Positions 22,877 to 35,658 of a DNA stretch of 64,000 bases are shown piece by piece. This DNA comes from Cercis canadensis (Eukaryota > Streptophyta > Magnoliopsida > Fabales > Fabaceae): assembly GCA_003255065.1 (NCBI GenBank), contig QAOA01005817.1, positions 124,001 through 188,000 on the forward strand, read 5' to 3'. The first letter of the stretch is position 1. Each line of letters starts with the position of its first letter. The notes below the pieces were generated by a model. That model did not search any database, was not told where the DNA came from, and was given only the letters and a program-made list of their open reading frames with translations. The position numbers and the translations under genes were made by a program.

Positions 22877-25800
22877 TCAGTAGCTTCTGGTTGGGCTCAG
22901 AGGGTCATAATCATAGGCATCACCGGCTTTCACAAAGCGGCCCTTCTCACGCCTTCTGACGTCAGCCCTTGCCTTGCGAGAGGCATACCTCACTGTTTTA
23001 TCAAACCTAATAAGATAACCACAATTAATATCAATCACCTAGGTAGCAAATATGCTATGAAGTTTGGAAATAAAACGATCCAACAATTAGCTAATAGTTT
23101 ACAGCTTAAAAGCAATGAAAGCAACTAGAGCTAAAGAAATCATGTATTGAAATATGGAGAATGCATCTGGGCTGTAGACCATATGGTCACAAGGTTCTCT
23201 CTGCAAGGAGAGGGTCATGTGTTTGAGGCCTCCCATTGACAAAATGGGAGTTCTCAAAGAGCTTCTCCACACAAAGCTACAGCTATGGGAGCTTCGACAA
23301 CAGGACCTAGAGAAGAGATGGCTCGCCAAAGGTTTGGTAAGTTCGGCTCCATTCAAAGGGTGGTGTCAGTGCAAGGTTACTGGGTTATAAAAAAAAAAAA
23401 AAAATGGAGAATGCCTGACAACTTTATATGTAACATACAGGATAAAAGATCATGTAGTTTATTTTCTATATCTCTCTCTTGCAGATGCCTACTCCATTAT
23501 TGTAGCTACCACCCCAACACTTCAGTCAACAGCAAACTGGAAAATTATATTCTTTGGATGTTGTAAAACAAAATAAAGGTAAGATAACGTGAAACAGCTG
23601 GTCAGATTAATAATCACAAGTTTGAGACCAGAACAAAAGATGCAACTGATTATGAATATGATCATCATCATTTTGATCTCAACAATTAAGATATTGTACC
23701 AATACCATTAGAGATATCAATATTATCATTGCAATGTACTTACTTGCGAGTCTTCTTCTTTTCTTTATAACGCATGACAGCATTATTGCGGTTAGCAGAT
23801 TGTAGGGAATTCTCAGGGCAAGGAGGATACCACGGAGGTTCACCCATGAGAAGCATTGAAGAAGCCCCACAGTCTTGATAATCAGCAGGGCTACTCTCTC
23901 CAGTAACACCAGAAAATGAAAGGTTTGACTGACCTTGCCTCGCCGTGATACAAAGAATTGGTTCAGTTTTAGTACTCAACATGGAATCAGCAGATGCTGC
24001 ATTGCTGCAAGCTGGTTGCACTGCATTGACCAGTCCAACTGACGACCCCTGGACATGAAAGTTTTGGATCTGAAGTAAGTATGTGCTGCAAGAAATGCTA
24101 AGCAATTCAACAACACCCCCATGAAGAAAAGAAAATGTCCTGTCCAATATAACTTCTACATGACAAGCATGCCACTGAAATCCCATTACTCGTGCTTCCT
24201 CACTTGTGCCATTTGTGGATGAACAAAATACAAGTAAATCTTCAAATACATATAAGTGATTTAAGGAAAGCATTTACACTGACATTTTCTGTTTTCCTAA
24301 GACACAAAAGATAGGACAGGTTAAAATACTCTCTTAACAGCTTCAATTTGCAAATACACAGACGTATTACTGTAGACAGAAGACCAAGAGTCACATGTGA
24401 TGCCAACAGCTCAATGTTCAACCAAAATAGATCATGGAGACAAGCATACCACTAAACGACCAAAATCCTTTTTTTCAAATAATAGCAGAAAAGTAACCAA
24501 TGATGAACTGAGAGCGATATGTTCTTGTTGAAGCAGTAGGATATTTTTACAAAAAGACACAAGACATTTACCAAGATGAACATGAGTCCTATTACAAAAT
24601 TTTAATCATAAAAAAGTTCGGATATGCATGAGCACCAAATGATATACAAGAAACAAGTAATAATGTAAACAAGTAAACACACTAGAAAATCATTGTATGG
24701 AATATAACTTAATCCCATTAAATATTTCCAGAAGCAAGAATATAAAAGCTCTAGTCAACATCTCAAAGATGGGACTACAATCAATGCAAAGTTAGGAGTG
24801 ACAGAAGTTTAAGGGTTAACTCATAACTGTTTCTTCAACTAGTTATGGCCTTCTGAATTATTTATCATGAAGGCATTTGAAATAGCTTATATTTTTTCTT
24901 GTACAAATTGTAGAAGAAAGTGGAGGAAAAAGATGAAAACTAGAGAGAAAGAGAAGACAATTTTTAGATTAGGAAAACCAAGGCTATCACTGACAAAGCA
25001 TAAATAGATGAGTATACCTCAGCTGCAACAGCACCCTGACAATTGGAATCACCAGGGGACATGTCCTTTATCCCAAACAAGCTATCAATTCCACCATTTT
25101 CAAAGAGCTCTTCAGAGTGGCTGAGGGCCATACCAAAAAGTTCCTCATAGTTCTCAAGATTCAGATCAACTTCATCCATGTTGAAATCATCATACAGGTT
25201 ATCATCGTCACAAAATCCAGGACCTTTTGTACCAGGACAGTATACCTACAGATTGATGATAAGAGATTAGAACAACGCTTCAACGAAACTCATAATTTGA
25301 AAAAAGAAAGCTAAAAAGTGCCTAAACTAGATGAAAAAAATTGGCACAAGCATATACAAGGTGCAAGTAACTATGTAGTTTTAGCTATAGAGCCATCATA
25401 TATCTTTCACAAACCATTCACTAGACCATCTAATGTCATCAAGAGACATTGGTCAGAATTTAAGAGATTTTACATTAGCAAAAAGGGAGAACAACTTGAT
25501 ACTCTGAAAGGAAAAAACATTAAATTTTGACAGAAAGGAATTATGATTCAGCCAAACGAAGGGTTGGATGAGAAGCTGCTTAGAAAAAATACTTGCTATG
25601 ACACTATGGCTGGTAAAACTAATTGACACAAAGAACTGTTTTCCCTATGAGACTGCTATTTCCTTCTCTGTACTGTTGGTAGACTGTCCATCAGATCAAG
25701 TGCTGCTTATGAGACTTGTGATGAAAGTAATAATATAAGATTGGGCTATACCTTGGGCGGAGTTTCACTGGCAAGTCCAGCTGGCTGGTCCAGAATACGG

Positions 25801-26324
25801 GGTTCAGAGATTGACTCGGGCATTGAAGATGCTCCAACCAGAGATTTATCCACGTTGCATATACTAGTTGCTTGAGCTGAACCAGATGCATTCTGGCTTT
25901 CTGGAGAAACCCAAGTACTCCTATCGCTGTTCTCATTAATGCTCATCAAACCTAGTTCCTGCTCACATGTAGATTCACCAATGGAAGGGATATCTAAGAC
26001 AAAGGACCACATTGAAGAAAGTTCGGCTGCAGAAGGGCAGCCAGAGTAGCAGCTAATTGTTTGCCTCTTATGCGTTGAAGATGATGTAGAGGTACCATGA
26101 CCCAACCAATCACAATTCTGACAAAGAGAAATTTTCTCTTCAGCACACCTTACTAGTGCAGGTTGTGAATTGCATCTCTCACATAAAAGGGTTCTTGAAT
26201 GACGCCTAGAGAGGGCATTAGCAGAATGAACATTTCGATCACATGACAAACATAAGCACGCAGTATCAGAACGGCAGTACACCATGGACCTCTGTTCTCC
26301 ACAAAACTCACATATATAACCCAT
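22877..26324 (-). CDS. COL9: CONSTANS-LIKE 9/10-type B-box and CCT transcription regulator
   Basis: Nuclear regulator of the double B-box COL family (Arabidopsis COL9/COL10 clade, linked to photoperiodic flowering). Coding exons in transcript order: 26324-25752, 25245-25018, 24048-23744, 23006-22877, giving 411 aa. The start is the ATG of [17 protein letters not shown]; a longer upstream frame lacks family similarity. B-box 1 (about 5-47) has C5, C8, C17, C25, C28 and H33/H42. B-box 2 (about 48-90) starts [14 protein letters not shown] conserved middle block is [16 protein letters not shown] followed by [13 protein letters not shown], and later [17 protein letters not shown] and GEPPWYPP. The CCT domain (about 356-400) is split by the last intron and followed by the clade tail [16 protein letters not shown] residues differ from the usual KRVRY (here KTVRY) and RRRVKGRF (here RRREKGRF). 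COL9 is the nearest named relative, not a proven orthologue. Confidence 0.92.
23165..23403 (+). mobile_element. SINE insertion in the last intron of the COL gene
   Basis: A 239-bp unit ends in a poly-A tail of about 15 and is flanked by an 11-bp direct repeat ATGGAGAATGC (23154-23164 and 23404-23414). A B-box-like GTGTTTGAGGCC lies at 23219-23230. Tail plus target-site duplication marks a retroposed element, inserted antisense to the COL transcript between coding exons 3 and 4. Confidence 0.7.
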
Positions 26325-27620
26325 CTTTAAACTGACCCTTTTATTGATCCTTAATCCAAACAAAGAATTCTCCAATTAGCAATGCTCTACCCAAACTAGG
26401 ATATCTGCTGACCAAACAAAAGTGCCTGCCTTATTCTAAGATGATGAAGCAGAATTCTGTTGTGTCTTACAATCCATCAGACAATGTGATAAAGGAGGTG
26501 CAAATTTTAACACTGCAAATTCTGCTGTTGCAAAGAAACAAAGAAGTTAGCATCTTGATAAGAAGGGATACTTACAATATTAATGATAAAAAAGAAAAAT
26601 AAAAATGGGATTTCAACTGTGAACTCTGAAGTCTGAACAATGACATGGAGATCATTGCTAGAAATTTATGGAATGAAGTTCAAATATGAAAACTTACAGC
26701 CAAAATGAAAAATTGAGGAGAAGAAGTTCACAAGAAAAAATGAACAAAGAAATCAGGTATATAAAAAAAGAGAAACATAGGGAGAAAAAAAATATTTAAA
26801 AGGACTTAACAAACAAACTCAAAACAATTTCAACAGCAAGAAACTTACAGATTTTACTTCACAAAATGATTCCTTTTGAATAATAATGATAGATCAAAAA
26901 CAAAACAACAGTAACTAATATGAATTTGCTGAGAAGGACTTTCAGAGACAACAAGATTTTTACTTTATGGAAAAAAAAAATTATTTTGTAATTTTATAGA
27001 CAAAAAGAAATTTCAGAAATCAGAATTATCATTTTCAAGCACAGGAATCAGACATCTTTCACGTCTTAAAAAGGGCATTCCCATCAACATAAAAGAAAAA
27101 AAAAATCTAATAGATATTTCACAGAATCAAAATTCAGCTGGAGTTTCAAAGCAACCGTAACCAAACATCATTCATAGGACAAGTAGCAGATCAATTCCAA
27201 AACAACGAAAAGTTAGGAACATCTTTAAATAATACAGCATCATATACCCACAAAAAAGACAACATGAAAAACAAATCTAATCCAATCACATAAAAACCAG
27301 AATACTTACCCTTTCCTTATCTCAAGCACCCAGAAAAAAGTTCATACCCAGAAAAACTGAAACTTGGGGAAAAGATTATACTTTTCTATGAAGGAAGACA
27401 GAACAGAACACAGAAGCATATAAAGAGCAGAAGGGTAATAAGATTACCTCACGGCAAGAGAGACAAGATCGGTAAAGGTCTCTGCTTTTTCAGAAATTTT
27501 GATAATTTATTCAGCAAGAATTGAAAAGCAAAGGAACCCTAGAACTAGAAGCTAGACTTCTCGAGAAAGCACACAGCACACAGCACAAACACACACACTC
27601 TCTCTCTACCTCTCCTCTGT
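26325..27620 (-). promoter_or_regulatory. 5' UTR and probable UTR intron of the COL gene
   Basis: On the minus strand a donor-like GTGAG|GTAATC at 27448/27447 pairs plausibly with an acceptor GTCAGCAG at about 26405, leaving a short UTR exon before the ATG at 26324. This gives an intron of about 1.04 kb. A leader intron is inferred from splice signals. Short purine-rich and 'cacacagcacacag' sequence near 27560-27600 probably lies close to the transcription start. Confidence 0.4.
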
Positions 27621-27899
27621 TCAGATAGATAGGAATAGGAAGGAAGATGTGTAAAGATTAGATTTTATGAGAGTGGGTGTAGGTGTGATAGAGAATAATG
27701 CAATGGGCTGTGATGTGTTGTGTTGTGAATATAGGTAATGTGACATAAGCAAAGCTGATAAAAAGTGCAAACAAAAGTGTTAAAAAAATATAATGCAAGT
27801 GGGGCCATGTCTTTTTCTTAGTGAATGGAAAAAGTTAGGCCTTTCCTTTTTCTTGGTCCCTCCCCCATTAGAAAACTGCTACATATGAACTTTCTCTCT

Positions 27900-27966
27900 C
27901 TACACGTGGACTTTTTCTCACTACCATTTCTTCTCTCTTTTCTCTCTCTCTCTCTCTCTCTCTCTA
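27900..27966. promoter_or_regulatory. G-box and (TC)n tract upstream of the COL gene
   Basis: CACGTG at 27903-27908 is followed by a (TC)n microsatellite (about 27941-27965). They lie about 300 bp upstream of the inferred COL leader. G-boxes bind bZIP/bHLH factors including light-signalling ones; a role here is an inference. Confidence 0.4.
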
Positions 27967-29469
27967 TGTCCGTGTGATAGTTGTTGTTGTTAGATTCTAT
28001 TATAATAATAATCTATAGTCGTAGAAAGGTTGAACTTTGCAAAAAAGTGCATCACATGCTTAGTGAGGTGGACCAATGGAAGCTTGTTTTGGAGACCTTT
28101 TTCACAGTGTGTTACCTTTTCTAGCAGTTTTCCATTTGTGATTTCTCAATAGAAACTTTTGAGGCTTTGGCGGCGAGTCATCCATGGGTTTTATATGTAC
28201 TTGGTTTCGTACCCCCCACAGCAATCCTTTGCTCAATTAATTAAATTTGGGAAACTAATGTTCTAAGCTACGAATTTAGGAAAAATTACTATAAATATAT
28301 AGATTTTATAGTTACCAATCACCTTCTACTTGTAATCTATGGAATTATTTATCCACTTCCTACCTCCAATTTATATAGCTAAACTTTTTTGTCTATATAT
28401 AATTTAATACATGTGACTTTTTCTAAGTATATAAAATATTTATATGTAGATTCTAGTGTTAGAATTTATTTGAGACTTTGATCATTTGCTTAAAGTCTTA
28501 CCTTCGCTACTTAGAAACTACTAAAAATTTATGAGTATTTTTTTTTTTATTTCATTTAAATATATTTTTATTTTGAGAGAAGCTAATTAATGCACATATT
28601 TTATGTGGCCAAATATAGAGTTCAATGTATAAGAGAGATGAAAGTTTGGAATTCTCCTTCTATAGAGTTATCGTTTGCTATATTGACAAATAGAATGGGA
28701 ATTATGTTTAGTAAATTTTAATTTTTTTCCCTTTCTCTTTAATTTGTATAAAAAATATATATTATTTTAATGTTCTGTTTCCTTATAACAAATAATTAGT
28801 TACTTTATTTATATATTTCATGAATTACTTTATTTCTTTTTCTTATATGTTCGTTAAAAGTTTAAAAATCTTATAATTAGAATAAAAACACCAAGAAAAA
28901 CATAATATGGGTGAAATATAACCTACCTACTTTATTTTCTTACAGCTTTTAGCAATATTCTAATTATTAGTCTATGGAAAGAAAGAAGAAAGTCACTATT
29001 ATGATCCTTACCGGCCAATATTCATTCATCATTGGAGGTTACCCTTTTTGTGACACATTTTAATTTACCATCTCTGGATAGAATGCCTTTTTCCTATTTT
29101 TGGTCAACAACCAATTATATATTTTTGCAAATAATCATTGTTTTCAATAATGTTAAATTATCATAAATTCCATATTTTTTCAAAGAATTTGTTTAATATT
29201 ACCAAATGTCATAAGTAATAAAATTTAAGTCATATAAAAAAATTAAACATGTTTAATAAAATTAAATTATAATTAGGTAAAGATGACACCGTGTTATTTT
29301 TTTAGTGTTACAATAGATTCATTTAAGTTAGTCAATGTTTAAATTTAGGGTCAACAAACAAAATAAATTTTCCTATAAATGTATTATATCAATATGAGGA
29401 GTGCATATTTAAGATTATCTGAAAAGGAACTTGGTTTCAGTATGTAAAAATTGACATGAAAATGCAGAA

Positions 29470-29658
29470 TATGTTGGTTCAACTAATAAGGATCAAATTA
29501 CTTTATTTGTAAGACTTAAGTTTGATTCTCAATGTGAGTAGTCTCTCTTTGGTGGACAATCTATAAGTATTTATAAGTCTTTACTTAGGCCTATAATATG
29601 TATTAGTCTTAAAATATGATAATTTTCTCTCACTTTAAACTTTTAATTACAAAAAAAA
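29470..29658 (+). mobile_element. SINE-like element, same family as 33509-33708
   Basis: It starts TGGTTCAACTAATAAGGATC (A-box region) and contains 'aagtttgattctcaatgtgagtagtctctctttggtggac'-type sequence matching the better-preserved copy near 33.5 kb. It ends in an A-rich tail. No target-site duplication was found, so it is probably older. Confidence 0.55.
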
Positions 29659-31210
29659 TTAACTTAAAATATCTTATTATTTTAAAAAAAAAACAGGGCA
29701 CCCTTTATTTAAACTGAAAATTTATAATTAAAAAAATTCTTAGATATTTTTAGTATTTATATTATAAGTCATATTACATAAAAAATAATTAATGTGTGAA
29801 TGATATGTATATAAATTAATTATTTTTAAATTTATTTAAAAAATAAAATAAGTTAATTTTATATTTAATAAAATATAAAAATAACATATATTTATCATGT
29901 TAATATATATAATATTATAAAATGTTCGTTAAAAATATCTAAAACATTAAACCGTGCGTAAATAACAAGCATTGTTCATTTTCCAGAATCGTCAAAAAGC
30001 GGCGTCGGTCTAAGCGCGTGAAACCGTTAGTTAGTTAGGAATGGTCCGAAGGAAAGAGAGAGCTGGCAGAGACTCCAATAGGGTAGGAAGAAAAATGCAA
30101 GGCAAGTGGCATAAGGTTGTGTAACGTGTAAATAATATGAAAAGTGAAGGGCAAGTTGGTAAGTTGAGAAAAAGGTCTGCACTTTTTGTGGAGGTGGGGT
30201 TGAATCTCACGTGTCTTTTCTTTGTCTATCAAGTGGGCTTGGTTTGATGTGTTAGTATTATTAAATATTATATTAAGTTACAGATGCCTTATCTGTACAC
30301 ATAGTTTCTTACAAACTTTCCTATGTGGTTGTGTGCTGTCCGGTACACGTAACTGACCACTCCCTCTGATTGCCACTTATCACCCCATAGGCTTTTCATC
30401 TTTTATGAAGTGTCTGCTCAATTGGAAGTATTACTATCCATCACCACCTAAACAGTAAATTACCTATTCTCCTTTTAAGCTACCTACTTTTAGTTGGGGT
30501 ATTTGGGTGGATTCACGTTTTAGTTTTATTACAATTTTAAAAAATTGAGTCGTTTAATATATATCAAGATATAAAATAGTTGATAAAATTTAAGTTTAAT
30601 TATATCAAAAAAAATTAATATTCTGTGTCATGTTTTAAATATTTTTTTAACACTTTTCTTATATCGATATGTTTATGTATTTTATAATGAAATAATTATT
30701 TTAACACGTATTAAAAATTTTAATTTTTTGAAAATTTTATAATAATACTAAATTAAAGAGGTGAATCTCACCTAAACACCCCAATTAGAGGTGGGGTAGA
30801 TTTATCCCCACTTCTAGTGGGGGTAGCTTAGAAACCTCTTTTATAATATTACTTTTTGTGTTTTTCTAATGTGGTACATTAAGCTTCATGGATATTGACT
30901 TTTTGATATAGTATTAGAGTTTCTTTGACCTAATAATAAAAATACAATAAAATTTTTTTAAGTTAGCTAAGGTTTAAATCTTGACACATGTTTACATTCT
31001 GCACATAAAAATGATAAAATCACATATTATGATCATATATGAAATATTATGCTAAATTTAAACATGCTACTGGGGTACAAATAACATTAATAAATTAGAA
31101 GATGATGAGCTAAAATCAAATATTAGATGAGAAAGTGCAATTGGAGGAATAAAAAAGATAAGGATGGTAAAGTATAACAAGCCTTGAAATGTATATGTAA
31201 TAAACTATTT

Positions 31211-31350
31211 GGTACAGCTCAGCTCTGTTGATAAATTGAACTCTATGTGAGGCGAATTCTAAGGTAATATTAAAAGTTTAAATCCCGCTGGAAGCACTAG
31301 TGATTAGGGCATGCTGGAGCCCGAGTATAAATTAATCTCACACAAAAAAA
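31211..31350 (+). mobile_element. Possible SINE
   Basis: An A-box-like 'cagctcagctctgttgataa' is followed about 55 bases later by a B-box-like 'gtttaaatcccgctgg', then an A-rich end. No clear TSD. Confidence 0.4.
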
Positions 31351-32455
31351 TGTTAAGACCACCTTATAGGAAACTAAAAAAACAAAAAAACAATGTATAT
31401 GTGATAAATGTTATTTATAGTTCCTTTTGGTGTTTTTTTCTTTTGCCATTGTGTATACATAACATTTGAATTTGTTTGTTTGGTGGCTGTTATATTTGAT
31501 AAATCGTCAGCGCATGTAAAGACAATATTATATATATATATGGAGCCACTACTTTCACACTCTATTTTATTAATGTCATACTTTATTTAATGTCTAAATA
31601 TAATATAGACTAAATTACCCTTATTTAATATTAAATTTTTTTTAACATTAACTAATTATAATATTTTCTTTCTAACTCTTATTAAATAAAGCTTCATTTT
31701 TATCTTATAATTATCTCTAATTTCATTCTTTCTAACTCTTATTGATTTTTTTTTTTTTTTGCTAAGAAGGATTTTCAAAACATTGAAATCGTTGGAGACT
31801 TTTTTCTTTGCTGTTTTAGTATTGTATAAACTTAAAATAGGAACTTCTTCTATCAGCACTATTTGTTTATAGTCTCCAAACTATCATGTAAGTAAAAGAA
31901 GTATTAGTTTTTAAAGGTTAGTCAAATCTTTATTCTTTACATACTATAAGTTAATAGAGGAATTTTTTTAATTATTTATCTTCTTGATAATTAAAAACAT
32001 ATCTCTATTAAAGTTTATTCGTTTTAGTATATATTTTGTTGTATATATATGTTTAAATATAACATTTAAAATTGATTATGAAATTAGTTCCTACGATTTT
32101 TTTTTTGTTTGGTATAAGTTCCTGAGATATCTAACTAAAGGTCATTTTATAGTTTTTGTCATTTCATAATAAGATGTGTAATTTAGAATCAACTATATGA
32201 GGAGGAAAAGTAGAAACAATTAAGAAAGAGATATTTACCATTTAAGAATGAGATTCGAGATAATTATGTAAGAAAAATTGAGTCATAATTAATAACATTT
32301 AAAAAGAGAATATTATGATTATTCAATTTTAAAAGATTTTCATAATAAATGAGGATAATTAATCTATATCATATTTAGAAATTAAATAAGGTGTGAAAAT
32401 AATGGCTCCCATATTTAGACATTCAATTATATATACTTAGTTATCAATAAGATAA

Positions 32456-32638
32456 CCAACGAAAGTTGGCACGAGTAGAAGGGGCTCTGGTTGCTTAAGG
32501 AAGTGATTTCGAGTTCGAGCAATTGTGGATGCAACAAACCTTATTGGGAGAGGTCCCTTCTATAAAGAGCGTCTGACAGTATTTCAGAAGATTAATCCTA
32601 GGCAAAGCCTGAGGATACCTCGGCTAAAGACCAAAAAA
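32456..32638 (+). mobile_element. tRNA-derived SINE with 17-bp target-site duplication
   Basis: The unit is flanked by the perfect direct repeat AGTTATCAATAAGATAA (32439-32455 and 32639-32655). It has an A-box-like TGGCACGAGTAGAAGG from 32467, a B-box-like GAGTTCGAGC at 32511-32520, and an A-rich 3' end. These are the hallmarks of retroposition driven by a LINE machinery. The perfect TSD indicates a fairly recent insertion. Confidence 0.85.
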
Positions 32639-32655
32639 AGTTATCAATAAGATAA

Positions 32656-33492
32656 AATTAATTTTATATTTTGGCTAGTAATATTTTTTATGAGAATTTG
32701 ACTAGTAATACTTAAACAATAATATTTGACACAAATAAAAAAAAAAGGACATGTTTATAAGTGATTACAGGTTTCTTTTTCAACTCTCGCTGGCATTTAT
32801 TTTGATATTCATTATCCAACAGTCATTTTTTTATAATTAAAAAACTATATTCATTATCCATCAAAAACTTCGTTTTCAAGTCGGTAGCCAAAATAAAGAA
32901 AAAGTCATTGGCCTTCGTCACAGCCAGTATATGATTGTTTGTTTGCATCATAAAGAGAAAAGAAAAGAGGAAAACAGATATTTTTTTTATTCTTTTATAT
33001 TGTTGTGTCGGTAAATAAAAATAGATACTTTTCATATAACAATCAACAAAAAGTAAGCACATATAATGTCAACATCATACGTTGTTTCGTGGATATTTAG
33101 TCTTGATCCATTCACAATCACAACTTTAATTGTTTATTTACGTAGATTACCCATCAAAGTTGATAGATTGCGTCTCGTAAAGTACATTTACTTGGGGAAT
33201 ATATGATAATAAGAAAAACAATGATCTATGCTTTGTTCTCTTCCTTTTGTTTGTTTTTACAATTACGAAAATGCCAAATGTTAATATCTAGTAAATCCAC
33301 TACCTTTGCTACAGTAAAAGGATCAAAGTGTCCTTGCCATTGTAAAAGACCAGAATACCCTTGCTAAGGTATACCTCCCTCTCACTCTCTCCGAACCTCA
33401 CGCTCTAACTGTTCCTCTTTATTTTTGCAGGTTGCTGACCTCACTCTAACTCCGTCAATGACACCAAACATTTCATATTTGTACCTAGAGTT
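32656..33492. other. Intergenic
   Basis: AT-rich sequence. The minus-strand frame 32823-33062 has no recognisable features. Confidence 0.5.
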
Positions 33493-33508
33493 AGAGTATA
33501 CACATTAT

Positions 33509-33708
33509 GGCCAATGTGATTGGTTCAACTAGTGAAGATCGAATTACTTCGCTTGCAAAGTTTTAACTCAAATCTCATTACGAGCAGTCTTCCTTTGGTA
33601 AACAACCTATAAGTACCATTATAAGCCATCCCTGAGACCTGTGACATATCCTAACTTTGAAATGGAGTAGCCTCTCCTCACCATAAACTTTAGCTTACCA
33701 AAAAAAAA
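33509..33708 (+). mobile_element. tRNA-derived SINE with 16-bp target-site duplication
   Basis: It is flanked by AGAGTATACACATTAT (33493-33508) and AGAGTACACACATTAT (33709-33724), one mismatch. An A-box-like TGGTTCAACTAG lies at 33521-33532 and a degenerate B-box at 33560-33574. A poly-A tail of about 10 precedes the right repeat. A second member of the family is at 29470-29658. Confidence 0.8.
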
Positions 33709-33855
33709 AGAGTACACACATTATAAATTCACAGCAACTAAGTCAAACATATTTCACAATTCAATAATTTTCTTAAAGTTCCAATTTTGCAAGAATCATC
33801 AATACATCATGATATGATTGCGATTATTAGCATATTCTACTTAAAGTTATGTTAT

Positions 33856-34231
33856 TCATACACTACAATTTCATATTATATTTTTCAATTGCCTTACAAT
33901 TTTAACTAGACCTACTAAATTTTTTTTTTTTTGAATAGCGCAAATTCAATTGGGGCTCACTGTGATATGGAATGGTACAAAATTATGGTGTATGAGTAAC
34001 ATTTATCTTCTACTTAAAATAGATGCCAAATTTTAGATCAACTNTCATACACTACAATTTCATATTATATTTTTCAATCACCTTACAATTTTAACTAGAC
34101 CTACTCAATTCTTTTTTTTGAATAGCATATATTCAATTGGGACTCACTGTGATATGGAATGGTACAAAATTATGGTGTATGAGTAACATTTATCTTCTAC
34201 TTAAAATAGATGCCAAATTTTAGATCAACTG
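33856..34231. repeat. Direct duplication flanking a single N
   Basis: Positions 33856-34043 and 34045-34231 are near-identical with roughly ten differences, separated by one N at 34044. This is the same contig-junction signature as elsewhere in the window. Confidence 0.8.
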
Positions 34232-35181
34232 GTCTCACGGGGCAATGTGGCTTTTGTGAGAAGTTGAAAGTGGACTTGTGAGAGTACAACAGTATTGGGG
34301 GTTGTGGCCATGAGGCTGGTGAGGTTGGTCGCTATGGTCCCCGGCAGAGAAGACAAGAAAAGGAAGGGACCACGGTGAGTAGGGTAGGGATTACAATCAA
34401 CAAAAATGAGACTCCTGCTATATAACTGCAGATTTTCCAGCTAAAGAAAAAACCAAAAATGAACATTTCATTTAGGGGAGAATGCAATTATGACTATAGG
34501 TGGGCAAAGAAAAATTCTAGTTGCGTAACATTAGATATACACAATTGTGACGTACAGTGATCCAAGTTTTAGGTTAAAGTTTTGTCATACGTTCTTATCA
34601 AATTTTAATGAGCTCGGTTTAATTCGGATGTGATGTTTGTAAGTGTAAAGTAAAATAGTGTATGTAGACCCAAAAAAAGGTCAAATCAGTGTATGACTAG
34701 TCAATAATAATATTCACGTTTGATGACACTTTTCTTGATCATATAAACTATAATGTCCAACTAGCTAGCAGAATTTGTTGAGAAATGACAAAATTAAGTT
34801 AGAATATGTGCATTTTTGCAGGATGAGAGATGAGGTATATGCCAAGGAGTAGGTGCAAGAGGTTGGGAGAGAAAATTTAGCATCTTTGAAGCAGAAATTT
34901 CATTCATGCAAGCTGGTGATGTGTTGAAGGAGATTGTGCCTTTGCCTTCAGATGATTAAGAAAACCTTGCACACATGGAGGATTGTGATTTTTTTTTTCA
35001 TCAAAGATAGAATATTTATATTAAAATTTATTTTTTCATACATTTTTAAGAAATTTCATAATTGTCAAAGAACAAGCATATCGTTATACTTGATCCCAGA
35101 TCTTGAGAATCTCCCTAACCTTAAAGGCTAGATACATGGAAAATTGTGATTGATTAAGAAAAAATATCCTTATGACGTAAA
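34232..35181. other. Intergenic, less AT-rich start
   Basis: About 34232-34400 is richer in G ('gaggctggtgaggttggtcgc' region) and may be a relic of genic sequence, but no domain is visible. The rest is AT-rich. Confidence 0.4.
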
Positions 35182-35658
35182 GGGTTTGTTTGGGAGTTAA
35201 AGGGGAAAAGAAAGAGAAAGATACAAGAGGAAAGGGAAGGAAATGAAAGGAATAGAATGAGATGAATTTTCTTTTTCCTTGTTTGAATGATTAAAATGAG
35301 CAAAAGGAAAAGAAAAGAAAATAAAGAAATAAAAATTTATAATTTTACAAATTTATTCTTTATTTATAAAGTAAATATATTTAATATAATATTTAATAAT
35401 TTTATCTAAATAGTGTTTGAAAAAGAATTTGTAGAAATAAATAGAGGTATAATAATAAACTATTCATCTTTCATTTCCAAACCTCCCAAATTGGAGGAAC
35501 ACAAAAGTGAAGACAAAAAAAAAAAAAATGTAAGAATTTGAAATTATCCCTTGGTTTCTTTTTATTTTTTAATCTTGAACTCCCAAACAAAAAGATTGAC
35601 ACATTTACTCATTTTCTTTCCTTTCCTTTCTCTCTAATTTTAACTCCCAAACAAACCC
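35182..35658. mobile_element. Tourist-like MITE, copy 2
   Basis: The left end GGGTTTGTTTGGGAGTTAAA is the exact inverse of the right end TTTAACTCCCAAACAAACCC. It is related along its length to the copy at 10466-10881 and has no coding capacity. It is flanked by AAA on both sides, which may be an altered 3-bp duplication. Confidence 0.75.

Larger units (their letters stand above)
27970..32438. other. Intergenic, AT-rich, no supported gene
   Basis: The segment contains an interspersed repeat at about 29737-29945, SINE-like units (listed separately) and simple AT-rich sequence. None of the short frames carries a recognisable domain. Confidence 0.55.

Noticed and set aside
23740..24273. Single long frame covering COL exon 3 plus upstream sequence
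   Set aside because: The upstream part reads through intron; family comparison and the CAG acceptor place the exon start at 24048.
26325..26375. Upstream in-frame start adding 17 residues to the COL protein
   Set aside because: COL9/10-type proteins begin directly with MGYxCxFCGEQRS; the extension has no family support.
32456..33708. Functional tRNA genes suggested by A and B boxes
   Set aside because: The boxes are degenerate, no cloverleaf is apparent, and the units have A-rich tails with target-site duplications, so they are SINEs.
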